Positions 36,011 to 45,269 of a stretch of DNA of 64,000 nucleotides are shown here, in pieces. The stretch is from Actinoalloteichus caeruleus DSM 43889 (lineage in GTDB: Bacteria; Actinomycetota; Actinomycetes; Mycobacteriales; Pseudonocardiaceae). The DNA lies in NCBI RefSeq assembly GCF_000429185.2, contig NZ_AUBJ02000001.1, forward strand, positions 2,046,001 to 2,110,000, in the 5' to 3' direction. The position numbers and the translations under genes are program-made. Positions within the stretch are counted from its first letter, which is position 1. Each line of letters starts with the position of its first letter. The notes beneath the pieces were generated by a model that saw only the letters and a program-made list of their open reading frames with translations, was not told where the DNA came from and ran no database searches.

Positions 36011-36676
36011 CCGGGCCGGCACGCGTCCGCGACGGCGCGCGCCAACCGGACCGGGCACTCCCGGGCCGGCGAGGACGGGCGAGACGGGGGCGAGGACCGT
36101 GGGCGGGACCGGGTGGGAGCACCGGCGGCGCGGCGGGGGCTCGGGCCGGGGATTCCCCGAGCGGCCGTGTCGGCCCGACACCGGGCCCGTCCGGGCCCGC
36201 TGGGCCGGCGGATCGGCGGTCCCGAGTCCCCGGGCGGCGGGCGGGCCGACGTGCGTCGCCGGCGGCGGCCGCCGAGGTCCCCTCGCGGCCCCACCGCGCG
36301 GCGGTCGCCCCGACCGGGGCGGTCGTCCGACCATGACCCCGGGACGACCGCGGCCCACGCCGCGCCGGAGGCCGCCTGGCCCGGCCGGGCACCACCACCC
36401 CACGGCTCCGGAATCCCCCGGCGGTGAAGGGCGGGCCGGGGCGACGTCGAACGCCGCGACCGCCGGAGCATCCCCGGCCGACGGGTCATCCCCGGCCGGC
36501 GGGGCCCGACCGGGCACCGGGCCGGCCGGGACCGCCACCGAGGGGGCCGGGCGGCGTGGGGCTGCTCCCCGCCCCGACCGTCGCCGCGTTGGGCCGGGCA
36601 CCGCCCGCCGGTCCCCGGCCCGGCCCGCTCCCACCCGTTGACCCGCCGCCCGCGGCGCGGTGGCCCGCCGGACGCC
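36011..36676. other. 666-bp gap between convergent genes, no gene recognised
   Basis: Very GC-rich sequence open in several frames on both strands, giving only Arg/Pro/Gly-rich products with no ribosome site or motif. It lies between the protease gene and the converging LAL regulator gene. Confidence 0.4.
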
Positions 36677-39583
36677 TCAGCGGTGCTCGGCGGCCAGCTC
36701 CACCAGTCCCGCCCGGTCGGCCCGGCCCGTCTTGGTGATCAGGCTGGCCACGTGCTTCTCCACGGTGCGCGGCGAGATGTGCAGGCGGGTCGCGATGGCC
36801 TTGTTGCCCAGTCGGTGCACGAGCAGTTCCAGCACCTCGAACTCGCGGGAGGTGACACCGAGTTCCCGCAGCCCCACCGGGACCCGGTCGGTGCCGGCCC
36901 TGCGTTGCCGCACCGGCGCTCCCACCTGCCGCAGCAGCGCCCGGCAGGCGCTCGCCGGGGCGGCCACGCCCCGCTGGTGGAAGTACTCCTCGGCCTGCCG
37001 CAACCAGCCCGCCGGCTCACCCCACCCACCCCCGTGGGCGGCCTCGGCGACCAGCCGCAACCCCAGCGCCCGGCCGAGGGGGTAGGGCTCCGCCGCGTCC
37101 AGGGCGCGGCGGGCGGCGTCCTCGGCCCGGCCCGCGTCCCCGTCCCGCCCGTGCAGCACCGCCGTCGCCAACAGCACGAACTGCCGGTTCCACCGCATCC
37201 CGCCCGCCGGGGCGGCGGTCACCTCGGCGTGCTCGGCCCAGCCGGCGTCCCCGGCCACCACCCGCAGCAGCAGGTGCAGGCCGTGCCGCCCGGCGAGGAA
37301 GAAGGTGGTGGGGTTCTCCGCCTGCGCCGCGAGGACGGCGGCGAACTCGGCGCCGGCCGCCGCGTGGTCCTCCTCCAGCAGCGCGCACACCGCCCTGGCC
37401 AGTCCCAGGGCCAGCGGCTGCTCCTGCGAACCGGGGCCGCCGTGCCGGGCGAACTCCGCCAGTTCGCGGTCCATGCCCGGCCGGTCGGCCCGGTGCGCGG
37501 ACAGGACCGCCCTGGCCATGAGCACGTAACGGACGACCGCCGTCAGGTGCAGCCGGGTGGCGTCGGCGAGCACCGCGTCCAACCGGTGCGCCGCGACCTC
37601 GTGGTCGCCCCGCAGGACGGTGTCCAGGGCGAGGATCGCGTCCACGTTCACCGCCAGCGGCAACGCGCCCACCCGCAGCGCCTCCACCCGGGCGTGGGCC
37701 AGGACGCTGGTGTCCCCCTCGGCGAGCCAGGCGTTCCCGGCCAGGCCCATCAACGCGTAGATCCGCCAGATCGGCAGCCGGTGCTCCTCGGCCACCCGGC
37801 GGGCGCGGTCGAAGTGCCGCCACGCCTCGTCCAGGTCCCGTTCCCTGGCGACGGTGCCGATGGTGCGCCACGCCTGGCAGGCGATGACCGGCAGCGGAAC
37901 CCGGTCGGTGGCCGCCACCGCCCGCCGGGCCAGCTCCTCGGCCTCCCGGGTCCGGTGCCGTCCGGGCGCGTTCAACGCCAGCGACGCGGCCACCGCGTCA
38001 ACGGGGGCGGTGTGCTCGGGGGCCGCGTGCTCACCCAGGAGCCGGCGGGCCTCCCGCACCTGGGCGATCCCGTCCTCCCAGCGGCCGGCGATCTGGGTGA
38101 CCCAGGCGAGGCGGACGTGCAGGGCGGCGCGGCGGGTCCGGTCGGCGGCGGTGCCGTGGTCGTCGAGGGTCCCGGCGAGCTCGAAGGCCCGTTCCAGGTT
38201 CCCCGCCTCGGCCAGCGCGTAGAGCAGGGCCTCCACCACCTCCGCCCGGCTGGTGGGGTCCCCGTGGTCGGACAGCAGCCGTTCGGCCTGCTCCAGCAGG
38301 GTGATCGCGGACTGCGCGGCCCCGTCGGCCAGGGCACGCCGGCCGGCCTCCAGGTAGTGCCCCGCCGCCACCGAGGTCTCCCCGGCGGCACGGCGCAGCA
38401 CCGCGGTGAGCTGGCACCACTCGCCCGGCAGGTCCGGGTGCAGGGCGGTGACCACGTCGGCCGCCCTGGCGCTGAGGGCGGCCCGGTCGGTCGGGGTCAG
38501 CCGGGCCAGCAACGCCTCCGCCGTCAACGGGTGTTGGAAGGCGTACCAGTCGGGGCCCCGGTCGTCGGAGGCGACGAGTTGCGCGGCCACCGCCGACTGG
38601 AGGTGGCCCAGCAGCGTGTGGTCATCCATCCCGGTGACGCGTTGCACGATGGACAGCGGGAACCGGCGGCCGAGGACGGCGGCGGCGGAGAGCAGCGCCT
38701 CCCCCTTGGGGCCGAGCCGGTCGGCGCGTTGGGTGATGCTGCGCACCAGGGTGTCCGGCACCTCGGTGCGCAGGGCCCGCACCAGCTGCCAGCCCCCGGC
38801 GCCCGGCACCAGCCGGCCCGCGCTGACCATGCCCCGCAGCAGTTCCTCGACGACCAGCGGATTGCCGGCGCTGTCCTCCCACAGCCGGTCGGTGACCTCG
38901 ATTGGCACCCGCTCCGGGTCGCTGTCCAGGCAGGACGCCGCGAACACCCGTACCTGCGCCGCGCCGAGCCGTTCCAGGTGCAACGCCCGGCCGGTGTCCC
39001 GGCGGGTGGCCGAGTCCGCCAGGTCCAGCGCCGCCCCGGGTTCGGAGCGGACGGTGGCCAGGAGCACGCCGGGCTGGAGGTCGAGGTTGTCGCACAGGTA
39101 CTCCACGACCGCGAGGGTCTCCAGGTCGGCGTCGTGCAGGTCGTCGAGGACCAGCAGGCAACCCCGCTCACGTCCCACGACACCCATGAGCCGCAGCAGC
39201 GCCTCGGCCAACACCACGAACGAGGCGTCCCGTTGGGTGTCGCCGTGATCCCAGTCGGGCACCAGCCGCCCCAGGACGGGCCGGTAGGGGCCGAGATCGG
39301 CTTCGATGGCGGACGCCCCGCCCCGCACGAGGGAGAGCAACGCCTCGGCCAACGGACGGAACGGAACCGAGGGCCCGAACGATCCCGCCCGGCCGCGCAG
39401 CACGACCATGCCGGCCTCGTAGGCGGTACCGACCGCCTCGGCGGCGATCCGGGACTTGCCGATCCCGGGTTCGCCGACGACGAAGAGCGCGGAGCCGCGG
39501 CCCTTCCTGGCGTTGGCCAGGGCGGCACCGAGCTCCGCCAGCTCCGTGTCCCGTCCGATGAGGAGTGGCGCACGGATCCGCAT
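36677..39583 (-). CDS. LAL-type LuxR family regulator (large ATP-binding)
   Basis: This 968-residue regulator has an N-terminal AAA-type ATPase (Walker A FVVGEPGIGKSRIA near residue 40, Walker B GCLLVLDDLHDAD near 140). A long helical TPR-like middle follows, and a C-terminal LuxR HTH in the last 60 residues (TSREFEVLELLVHRLGNKAIA, then SPRTVEKHV). LAL proteins are large activators of secondary-metabolite clusters, switched by nucleotide or ligand binding. It sits between the class III operon and the LanM gene, so it may control either or both. No strong ribosome site precedes ATG 39583. Confidence 0.93.
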   Translation of the reverse strand: MRIRAPLLIGRDTELAELGAALANARKGRGSALFVVGEPGIGKSRIAAEAVGTAYEAGMVVLRGRAGSFGPSVPFRPLAEALLSLVRGGASAIEADLGPYRPVLGRLVPDWDHGDTQRDASFVVLAEALLRLMGVVGRERGCLLVLDDLHDADLETLAVVEYLCDNLDLQPGVLLATVRSEPGAALDLADSATRRDTGRALHLERLGAAQVRVFAASCLDSDPERVPIEVTDRLWEDSAGNPLVVEELLRGMVSAGRLVPGAGGWQLVRALRTEVPDTLVRSITQRADRLGPKGEALLSAAAVLGRRFPLSIVQRVTGMDDHTLLGHLQSAVAAQLVASDDRGPDWYAFQHPLTAEALLARLTPTDRAALSARAADVVTALHPDLPGEWCQLTAVLRRAAGETSVAAGHYLEAGRRALADGAAQSAITLLEQAERLLSDHGDPTSRAEVVEALLYALAEAGNLERAFELAGTLDDHGTAADRTRRAALHVRLAWVTQIAGRWEDGIAQVREARRLLGEHAAPEHTAPVDAVAASLALNAPGRHRTREAEELARRAVAATDRVPLPVIACQAWRTIGTVARERDLDEAWRHFDRARRVAEEHRLPIWRIYALMGLAGNAWLAEGDTSVLAHARVEALRVGALPLAVNVDAILALDTVLRGDHEVAAHRLDAVLADATRLHLTAVVRYVLMARAVLSAHRADRPGMDRELAEFARHGGPGSQEQPLALGLARAVCALLEEDHAAAGAEFAAVLAAQAENPTTFFLAGRHGLHLLLRVVAGDAGWAEHAEVTAAPAGGMRWNRQFVLLATAVLHGRDGDAGRAEDAARRALDAAEPYPLGRALGLRLVAEAAHGGGWGEPAGWLRQAEEYFHQRGVAAPASACRALLRQVGAPVRQRRAGTDRVPVGLRELGVTSREFEVLELLVHRLGNKAIATRLHISPRTVEKHVASLITKTGRADRAGLVELAAEHR

Positions 39584-39666
39584 ACCGGGACTCTAACGAC
39601 CCGGTACACGCAGCGACCGCTCGTTCACGGATTCGCAACGTCGTCGACCCGGCGACGCGGTAGGGC

Positions 39667-39899
39667 TCAGAGCTGCGTTCCCGGGCGCTGACGGTGGTCA
39701 GCGGCGGCAACCCGGAGGTGACGATCGCGCTGAGGGTGAGACCGGCGAGGACGCTGACCCGCGCCCCGACCGACAGGCGGGCAGGCGTGCGGGCCTCGCC
39801 GATCGGGTGGTCGTCCACGTTGGCGTGGGTCGGCGCCACGGGCGGCGCGTCGTGGTCGGTGCCGGCGGGGGCGGTGGTGGGGCGGTGGTCGGCGGTCAT
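39667..39899 (-). CDS. Small peptide ORF after lanM, candidate substrate (Cys-less)
   Basis: An ATG at 39899 with GAGGAG at good spacing follows the LanM stop by 146 bp. The product begins MTADHRPTTAPAGTD and has a hydrophobic Ser/Thr-containing stretch VSVLAGLTLSAIVTSGLPPL. As written, the frame runs on into the LAL gene region. One missing base near the CCCGGG at 39680 would end it at a TGA at 39667 (...SAPGTQL, about 77 residues), the same type of defect seen elsewhere here. It contains no Cys, which is unusual for a LanM substrate. It may instead be a small membrane peptide. Confidence 0.35.
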
Positions 39900-40045
39900 G
39901 GCGTTCTCCTCGTGGTGTCGGCGGGTGCCTCGTCGGACGGGAGGTTCCCGGGAATCGGGGGTGGTGGGTGTGGGTCGCGGGTGGTGCGGTGTCCGACTCC
40001 GGGGTGCTCCCTCCCGGGAACCGGACGTCGGGGTCGGGGCGCCGG

Positions 40046-43000
40046 TCAGGGACCGTCCCGCTGGGGCCGCCCGCGCGCCCGCCGCTCCACCACCTCCGGG
40101 GCGGGCCCCGGCGGGACACCGGTGGTGCCGGTACCCCACCTGGCGGTGGTCGGCGGCCGGGGTCCCGGGTGCAGGGCGAGCACGGAGGGCACCACGTCGG
40201 GCAGGGCGAGCCGCAGCAGCCCGTACCCGATGCCGGCCAACCCGGTCAGCAACCCCGGGGTGGTCAGGCCGGACGGGGTGCCGCACCGAGGACCGGTCCG
40301 TTCCAGGGCGCCCAACACCCGGGCCTGTCCGCGTTCGGCGGCGCCCAGCAGGTCGGGGCGACGGCGGGTGAGGGCGGTCAACGCCTCCACCACGCCCAGT
40401 TCTCCGTGGCAGGGGGTCAGGTCGGCGCGGGCCTCCCGCACGGTCAGCGCCTCCAGCGCCGCGTCCGGCAGCGGGTCGGTCCCACCCGATGCCCCGGGCG
40501 GGCCGCTGCCCGCGCCCGCCCACGCCAGGGCCGGACCGGCGATGCCGTGGCACCACGCGGAACCCCCGCGTGCCAGCAGCTCCCGGGTGGCCGCGTCCAG
40601 CAGCGCGGCACCGGAGGTCGTCAGCGACGGCCGCGCGGGCAGCACGGCGCCGGCCCGCAGCAGGGCCCACCCGACACCGGCCGTGCCGTGCGGGAACGAC
40701 GGATCGCCGCCGCCCCCCGACGGTCCACCGCCCAGGCCCCCGTCCCCGGCGACGTGGCGGTGCAGCCGGTCCGCCAGCGGCGCGAGCACCTCGGCGGCCT
40801 CCGGGGATCCCGTCTCCTCGTGCACCGAGGCCAGCACCGCCACCGCCCCGGCCCAGCCGGTCGCCAGACCCACCCCGTGCTCGGGGGCCTCCCCCTCGGG
40901 CCGGGCCGAGGCGGTGCGGCCGAGCAGCGGCAGCGACCGGTCCAGCCAGGCGCGGGGCTCCGGGTCGTCGAGCAGGGTGGACAGCCGCGCCAGGGCGTAG
41001 CTGATGCCGGCGAGGCCCTGGAACGCCCCCACGCCCACGGTCGTCGCCAGGGCCGGTTCGGCGTGGAACGCCGCCAGCAGCGCCGGCAGCGGGCGCACCG
41101 CGCGACGGGCCAGCCCGGTGTACCGGGGTATCCCGGTGAGCGCGCCGAGCTGGGCGAGGAACACCGCGACCCCGCAGTACCCGTCACCCAGGCCGGCGCC
41201 CATCGGCAACACCGCCCAGTAGCGGTCGTCCACCGGTTGCAGCCCGAGCCAGTTGGCCCGCCGCTCGTCGTGCTCGGCGGTGGCGACCAGTGAGTCGCCG
41301 ATCGCGCATGCCGCGGTGAGCAGGCGGTCCACGTCGGGGACCACCAGGGCGGTGGCGCCGGCGGGGACGGCCCGCGCGTGGTGGGACACCGCCGGGGTCC
41401 GGGTGTCCAACGCGGCCCGGATCAACCACTCCTGGTCGCGCCGGTCCACCTCGTCGAGCGCGCGCACCTTGCCGAGGACGGCGTCCAGGCCGGCGACCGG
41501 CAGCCGGTCGGGCACCACCCGGCCGGAGCCGGTGTGGACGTCCCGGCTGTCGGGGGTGGTGGTGAACAGCGGAACATCGCCCCGCCACAGCTCCGCCACC
41601 TCGCAGGGCACCAGGTCCCGCAGTTCCGGGCTCTGGGACAGCACAGCGAAGGCCCGGTCCCGGTCGGCTCCGGAGCGCACCGCGTCCGGGTGGGTCGATT
41701 CGGCCAGCAACGTCGCGTAGACGCTGGTGTCGCGGAACACCACCCGCTGCTCGGTCCCGGCGCAGTCCCGCAGCGGCCCGCCGTCGGCCAGCAGCTCGGC
41801 CCGGTGCGTGAGAACGGCCTCGTAGGTCGCGCGGAACCCGCCGACCAGGCCGTCGACGTGGGCGGCCGGTTCGACGTCCGGCGCCCCGGGCAGGCCCGGC
41901 CGGTTGCTGGCGGCCTCCACGGTGCCCGGGACGCGCTCCAACCGCATCGTGTCCCGCCCGGTGTCGACCCACCGCACCCCGTCGTCGGGGTGCCGCGCGC
42001 CCGGGTCGCCCCCCAGCCCCGACAGGTCCACCGCGCCCTCCGGCCCCAGCAGCATCCTCGGGAGCAGCGCGGTGCGGTGCACCGAGGCGAGCAGCGCCGT
42101 CAACGCCGGATCACCCCCGGTGGTGGTGCCGGGTGGGAACGCCGGGTGGAACAGGGTCTCCACGTCCACGACCACCGGGTGCTCGCCGTGCGCCACCAGG
42201 TTCTCGTAGTGGACGTCGGTGCCGTCCACCAGGTACAGCAGGGCCAGCAGGGCGCCCTGCCGGCGGTAGAAGCGGTCCACCCCGGTCAGCTCGGCGCACG
42301 GCAGGTGCTCGACGAACTCGGCCCACCCGTAGCCCCGGCCGGCCAGCTGCCGCACCGCCCGCAATCCCAGGTCCGGGACCCGGGCGTCCACCCAGTCGAC
42401 CAGGCGGGTGAAGCGGAGGGACAGGTCGACGGGGCGCGGCTTGTGGACGATCCGCCGGCCGTCGGCGAAGTGGAGCACGGCCACGGTCCGCCCGCCCCGA
42501 TGCCGGTCACCCATCCCCGGCGTGACCCGCACCAGCGGACCGGGATCGGTGCCCCCCAACAGGGTGGCGACGATCGCCGCCCGGTCCCGCAGGTAGCGGC
42601 CCACCAGTTCGGCCGCCGACTGGGCGTCCTGGGTGATGGTCTGGGCCAGCAGCCGGGCCAGCACCGGGTACCGCCGGACGAACCCGGTCAGGCCGGCCCT
42701 GGTCGCCGTGGCGGCGAGGAACCCGGCGAACCGGGACTCGGAGGTCGCTCCCGGCAAGGCGCCCCGGACGCGGTCGTGGTGCAGGTCCAGGACGAGGGCG
42801 CGGGCCGAGGTGCGGACCAGCCGGGCGCGGGTGGCCGCCAGCAGCCCGGCGCGAACGGTGTCGGCATCGACCAGCGCGGGGTGGGACGGCGCGGGCAGTG
42901 CGGCGTTCAGGTGGTCGGCGGCCACCGCCAGGAACGGCTCCAGGGCGGGCGCCAGGCACAGCACGTCGCCCGGCGTGGTCGCGGCGCCGTCCCCCCGCGA

Positions 43001-43294
43001 CGCCGCGACCTCCCCCCGAGCCCGGACCGCCCTGTCGGGAGTCCGGGACGCCTCCGACCCGCCGGCACCCGGTGAGGCCCCGCCGACCGGAGGGGCCTCG
43101 TCGGACGACGCCGCCAGCACGCGTTCCACGACCTCCGCCCACTCGGGCCGCTCCCCGGGGACCTGGGCGACCGGTTCGGGGCCGCCGCCCTCCGGCGGCC
43201 GGGTCGCGGCACGCTCGGCGGCGGAGAGCGCACCGGCCCACCACCGCGAATCGAGCGGCTCCTCGGCCGGGCTGAGTGTCGGTGAGGCGGTCAC
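40046..43294 (-). CDS. lanM: Class II lanthipeptide synthetase LanM
   Basis: About 1,082 residues from GTG 43294 (an ATG at 43330 is possible but sits inside a motif that looks like an operator). The N-terminal dehydratase domain shows QTITQDAQSAAELVGRYLRD, GRRIVHKPRPVDLSLRF and ALLYLVDGTDVHYENLVAHG with VDVETLFHP. The C-terminal LanC-like cyclase has the zinc ligands in WCHGIAG (about residue 914) and CHGELG (about 961-962), so cyclisation onto Cys should be possible. LanM dehydrates Ser/Thr and forms thioether rings. No clear Cys-bearing precursor is found within several kb apart from the class III ones. Confidence 0.93.
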   Translation of the reverse strand: MTASPTLSPAEEPLDSRWWAGALSAAERAATRPPEGGGPEPVAQVPGERPEWAEVVERVLAASSDEAPPVGGASPGAGGSEASRTPDRAVRARGEVAASRGDGAATTPGDVLCLAPALEPFLAVAADHLNAALPAPSHPALVDADTVRAGLLAATRARLVRTSARALVLDLHHDRVRGALPGATSESRFAGFLAATATRAGLTGFVRRYPVLARLLAQTITQDAQSAAELVGRYLRDRAAIVATLLGGTDPGPLVRVTPGMGDRHRGGRTVAVLHFADGRRIVHKPRPVDLSLRFTRLVDWVDARVPDLGLRAVRQLAGRGYGWAEFVEHLPCAELTGVDRFYRRQGALLALLYLVDGTDVHYENLVAHGEHPVVVDVETLFHPAFPPGTTTGGDPALTALLASVHRTALLPRMLLGPEGAVDLSGLGGDPGARHPDDGVRWVDTGRDTMRLERVPGTVEAASNRPGLPGAPDVEPAAHVDGLVGGFRATYEAVLTHRAELLADGGPLRDCAGTEQRVVFRDTSVYATLLAESTHPDAVRSGADRDRAFAVLSQSPELRDLVPCEVAELWRGDVPLFTTTPDSRDVHTGSGRVVPDRLPVAGLDAVLGKVRALDEVDRRDQEWLIRAALDTRTPAVSHHARAVPAGATALVVPDVDRLLTAACAIGDSLVATAEHDERRANWLGLQPVDDRYWAVLPMGAGLGDGYCGVAVFLAQLGALTGIPRYTGLARRAVRPLPALLAAFHAEPALATTVGVGAFQGLAGISYALARLSTLLDDPEPRAWLDRSLPLLGRTASARPEGEAPEHGVGLATGWAGAVAVLASVHEETGSPEAAEVLAPLADRLHRHVAGDGGLGGGPSGGGGDPSFPHGTAGVGWALLRAGAVLPARPSLTTSGAALLDAATRELLARGGSAWCHGIAGPALAWAGAGSGPPGASGGTDPLPDAALEALTVREARADLTPCHGELGVVEALTALTRRRPDLLGAAERGQARVLGALERTGPRCGTPSGLTTPGLLTGLAGIGYGLLRLALPDVVPSVLALHPGPRPPTTARWGTGTTGVPPGPAPEVVERRARGRPQRDGP

Positions 43295-43321
43295 GGGATC
43301 ACCGTGCCACGCACCCACCAC

Positions 43322-43335
43322 CACCGGCATGGGTG
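43322..43335. promoter_or_regulatory. Palindrome-like motif before lanM
   Basis: On the lanM strand this reads CACCCATGCCGGTG, matching 12 of 14 bases of the perfect palindrome at 43586 near the regulator gene. It lies 28 bp upstream of the chosen lanM start. Confidence 0.4.
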
Positions 43336-43585
43336 AGAGCCCCCCATATTCCCGGCACACCCCCCGTTGTCCCGCCGGCAGGCGTGCCGGGACAGCGGGT
43401 TCGCGCATGGCACCCGGAGCGGCGGGCGGGGGACACGGCCACACCCCCATGCGACGAACCGGGCGTTCGGGAGTGACCCCACCGACCGGAGACCACACCG
43501 GACCACGCCTGCCGCACCGCCACCCAGCGGAGAGCCACCCGCTCCCCCACCCGACCGCCCCGGGCTCGGAAATCCGGGTAGCCGC

Positions 43586-43599
43586 CACCCATGTGGGTG
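43586..43599. promoter_or_regulatory. 14-bp palindrome upstream of the TrmB/LuxR-like regulator
   Basis: CACCCA-TG-TGGGTG is a perfect inverted repeat, about 50 bp upstream of the leader ORF of the regulator. With the copy at 43322 it brackets the lanM/regulator divergent region, the expected layout for autoregulation plus lanM control. Confidence 0.45.
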
Positions 43600-43650
43600 A
43601 GCACGGGCGGCCTCCACACTGAGCACGGCCCACGACAGGAGGGAGAGGTC

Positions 43651-43701
43651 GTGACCGTCACCGCGCACCACCCCGACACCGCCCCGGAGCGGAGCGACTG
43701 A
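43651..43701 (+). CDS. 16-codon leader ORF coupled to the regulator
   Basis: A GTG preceded by AGGAGGGA, the best ribosome site in this region, opens a frame for MTVTAHHPDTAPERSD. Its stop overlaps the regulator ATG (TGATG). The regulator itself has only a weak site, so its translation probably depends on this leader. It could also be the true start region of an alternative product, but the frames differ. Confidence 0.45.
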   Translation: MTVTAHHPDTAPERSD

Positions 43702-44681
43702 TGGCCCTGCGGGATCTCGGTTTCACCGCCGAACAGGAACGCGTCTACCGCGCGCTGCTGGCCGATCCGGACAGCGACCTGGCCGGGCTCGCCCGCACCG
43801 GCACGCCGGGGACCGTCCGCGCAGCCCTGGCCGGCCTCGTCGAACTCGGCGTCGCCCGCTTCCGCGCCGACCGCCCCTCCGGGGTGGAACTGCCGCGCCC
43901 CTCGGTCGCCCTCGGCGACCTCATCGAACGCACCGAGGACGAACTCCTGCGCCGACACCGCCGGGTCGGCGACACCAGGAGCGAGGTGCCGGCACTGGCC
44001 GAACAACACGCCGGCACCACCGCCGGGCCACTCACCGGCCAGGGCGTGGAACGACTCACCGACGTCGACCAGGTACGGGAACGCCTCGCCGAGCTGTCCT
44101 TCTTCACCAGGACCAGCGTCTACTCCGTGCACCCCTCGGCGCGCCCCAGCCCGGAGTCGGTGGCCGCCGCCCGCCCGCTGGACGTGCGCAGCCAGCGACG
44201 GGGCGTGGAGATGCGGGTCATCCACGAGGCCAGCGTCGTCACCGACCACCGCGTCCGCGACCACCTGCGGGAGGCCGCCGCCTCCGGGGCGCGGATCCGG
44301 CTGTCCGACCTGCCCGTCGAGCGGATGATCATCATGGACGAGGAGGTCGTGGTCGTCCCCTCCGATCCGAGCGACACCCGGCGGGGCGCGTTGGTGGTGC
44401 GGCAGGCCGGCCTGGTGCGCGGGTTCCTGCACCTGTTCCACCGCATCTGGGCGGAGGCCGCCGACCTCACGACCAGCGACGACCCGCCAGCCGACCTGAC
44501 CGAGGAGGACCGCCAGCTCCTGGCGCTGCTGGCCGAGGGCCGCACCGACGAGACCGCCGCCCGCGCGGTGGGCGTGTCCGTCCGGCACCTGCGGCGCCGC
44601 ATCGCCCGCCTGATGCACCGACTCCAGGCGGCGAGCCGTTTCGAGGCCGGGGTGGCCGCCGCCCGCCGGGGCTGGCTGTGA
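43701..44681 (+). CDS. TrmB-like/LuxR-type HTH regulator
   Basis: A 326-residue protein with an N-terminal winged helix of TrmB/sugar-sensing type (LGFTAEQERVYRALLADP with TPGTVRAALAGLVELGVARF, residues 3-56). The central part resembles a phospholipase-D-like effector fold (VEMRVIHEASVV, RIRLSDLPVERMIIMDEEVV). A C-terminal LuxR-type HTH follows (EEDRQLLALLAEGRTDETAARAVG and SVRHLRRRI). Such regulators occur beside actinomycete peptide and secondary-metabolite genes. It is divergent from lanM with shared palindromes between, and a small peptide gene follows. Confidence 0.83.
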   Translation: MALRDLGFTAEQERVYRALLADPDSDLAGLARTGTPGTVRAALAGLVELGVARFRADRPSGVELPRPSVALGDLIERTEDELLRRHRRVGDTRSEVPALAEQHAGTTAGPLTGQGVERLTDVDQVRERLAELSFFTRTSVYSVHPSARPSPESVAAARPLDVRSQRRGVEMRVIHEASVVTDHRVRDHLREAAASGARIRLSDLPVERMIIMDEEVVVVPSDPSDTRRGALVVRQAGLVRGFLHLFHRIWAEAADLTTSDDPPADLTEEDRQLLALLAEGRTDETAARAVGVSVRHLRRRIARLMHRLQAASRFEAGVAAARRGWL

Positions 44682-44877
44682 CCGTGGCCCGCCGCACGCC
44701 GCGCCGCCCGGGGATCGGCCCGGCCCGCCGCGCCGGTGCCGCTCGACGGGGCGGGGCACCGGTCACCGCGCCGCCGTCCCGGCGCTCACCCCGAGCCGGT
44801 GCCGCCGACCCCCAGCCGGTCCGGTGCGAACACCGACCACGACCACCACGAGAACGCACGACGAAGGGATGACCAGC

Positions 44878-45060
44878 ATGCCCGCGACCAGGACAACCCG
44901 GCCCAGGGCCGCCCGCGCGGGTGGGCCCGAAGGCGGCACCCGCCCGCACGGTGGGCGGCTGCTCCCGCCCGCCGACGGCGCCGCGCCGCCGGCTCCGGAC
45001 CGGACCCAGCCGGCGCATGACCACGGCCCGTTGCCCCTCGGCGTCTTCGGCTGGGACTGA
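44878..45060 (+). CDS. Small peptide downstream of the regulator
   Basis: A 60-residue product with start ATG 44878 and GAAGGGA about 10 bp upstream; an in-frame ATG at 44869 is too close to the site. The body is Arg/Pro/Gly-rich and the end is a distinct hydrophobic tail, HDHGPLPLGVFGWD. It has no Cys, no signal peptide and no known family. Its position behind a regulator with a sensor-like middle domain suggests a signalling or cargo peptide, but nothing proves it. Confidence 0.45.
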   Translation: MPATRTTRPRAARAGGPEGGTRPHGGRLLPPADGAAPPAPDRTQPAHDHGPLPLGVFGWD

Positions 45061-45154
45061 GGCACTTCGTGACGGTCTCGGTGTCGGGTGGGCGCCGACG
45101 GCCCCGGCACGCACGGCGCCCACTCCCGGGCCGCGCCCCGACCTCCCGCCGTTC

Positions 45155-45240
45155 CGGATCCGGAGTCCGGGCTCCGGGCTCCGGGCTTCGGGCTTCGGGC
45201 TTCGGCTTCGGGGCTCGGGGCTTCGGCTTCGGGGCTCGGG
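45155..45240. repeat. Short tandem repeat (GGGCTCC/GGGCTTC family)
   Basis: Seven- to eight-base units (GGGCTCC, GGGCTTC) change into two copies of a 21-bp unit beginning GGGCTTCGGCTTC. It lies 30 bp past the acyl-CoA ligase stop, between converging genes. Confidence 0.65.
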
Positions 45241-45269
45241 GGAGGCGGGGACGAGGTGGCGCGTCGCCG

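Noticed and set aside
36099-36641. Arg/Pro-rich frames in the gap after the prolyl oligopeptidase
   Set aside because: No ribosome site, no motif, and open on both strands only because of extreme GC content.
39168-40670. 500-codon minus-strand frame across the LanM end and LAL start
   Set aside because: No conserved segment apart from the small peptide start at 39899; it overlaps two strong genes out of frame.
43331-43630. Upstream extension of LanM to 43633
   Set aside because: The added residues are Trp/Arg/Pro/Gly-rich without family similarity, and the region contains the regulator promoter and palindromes.
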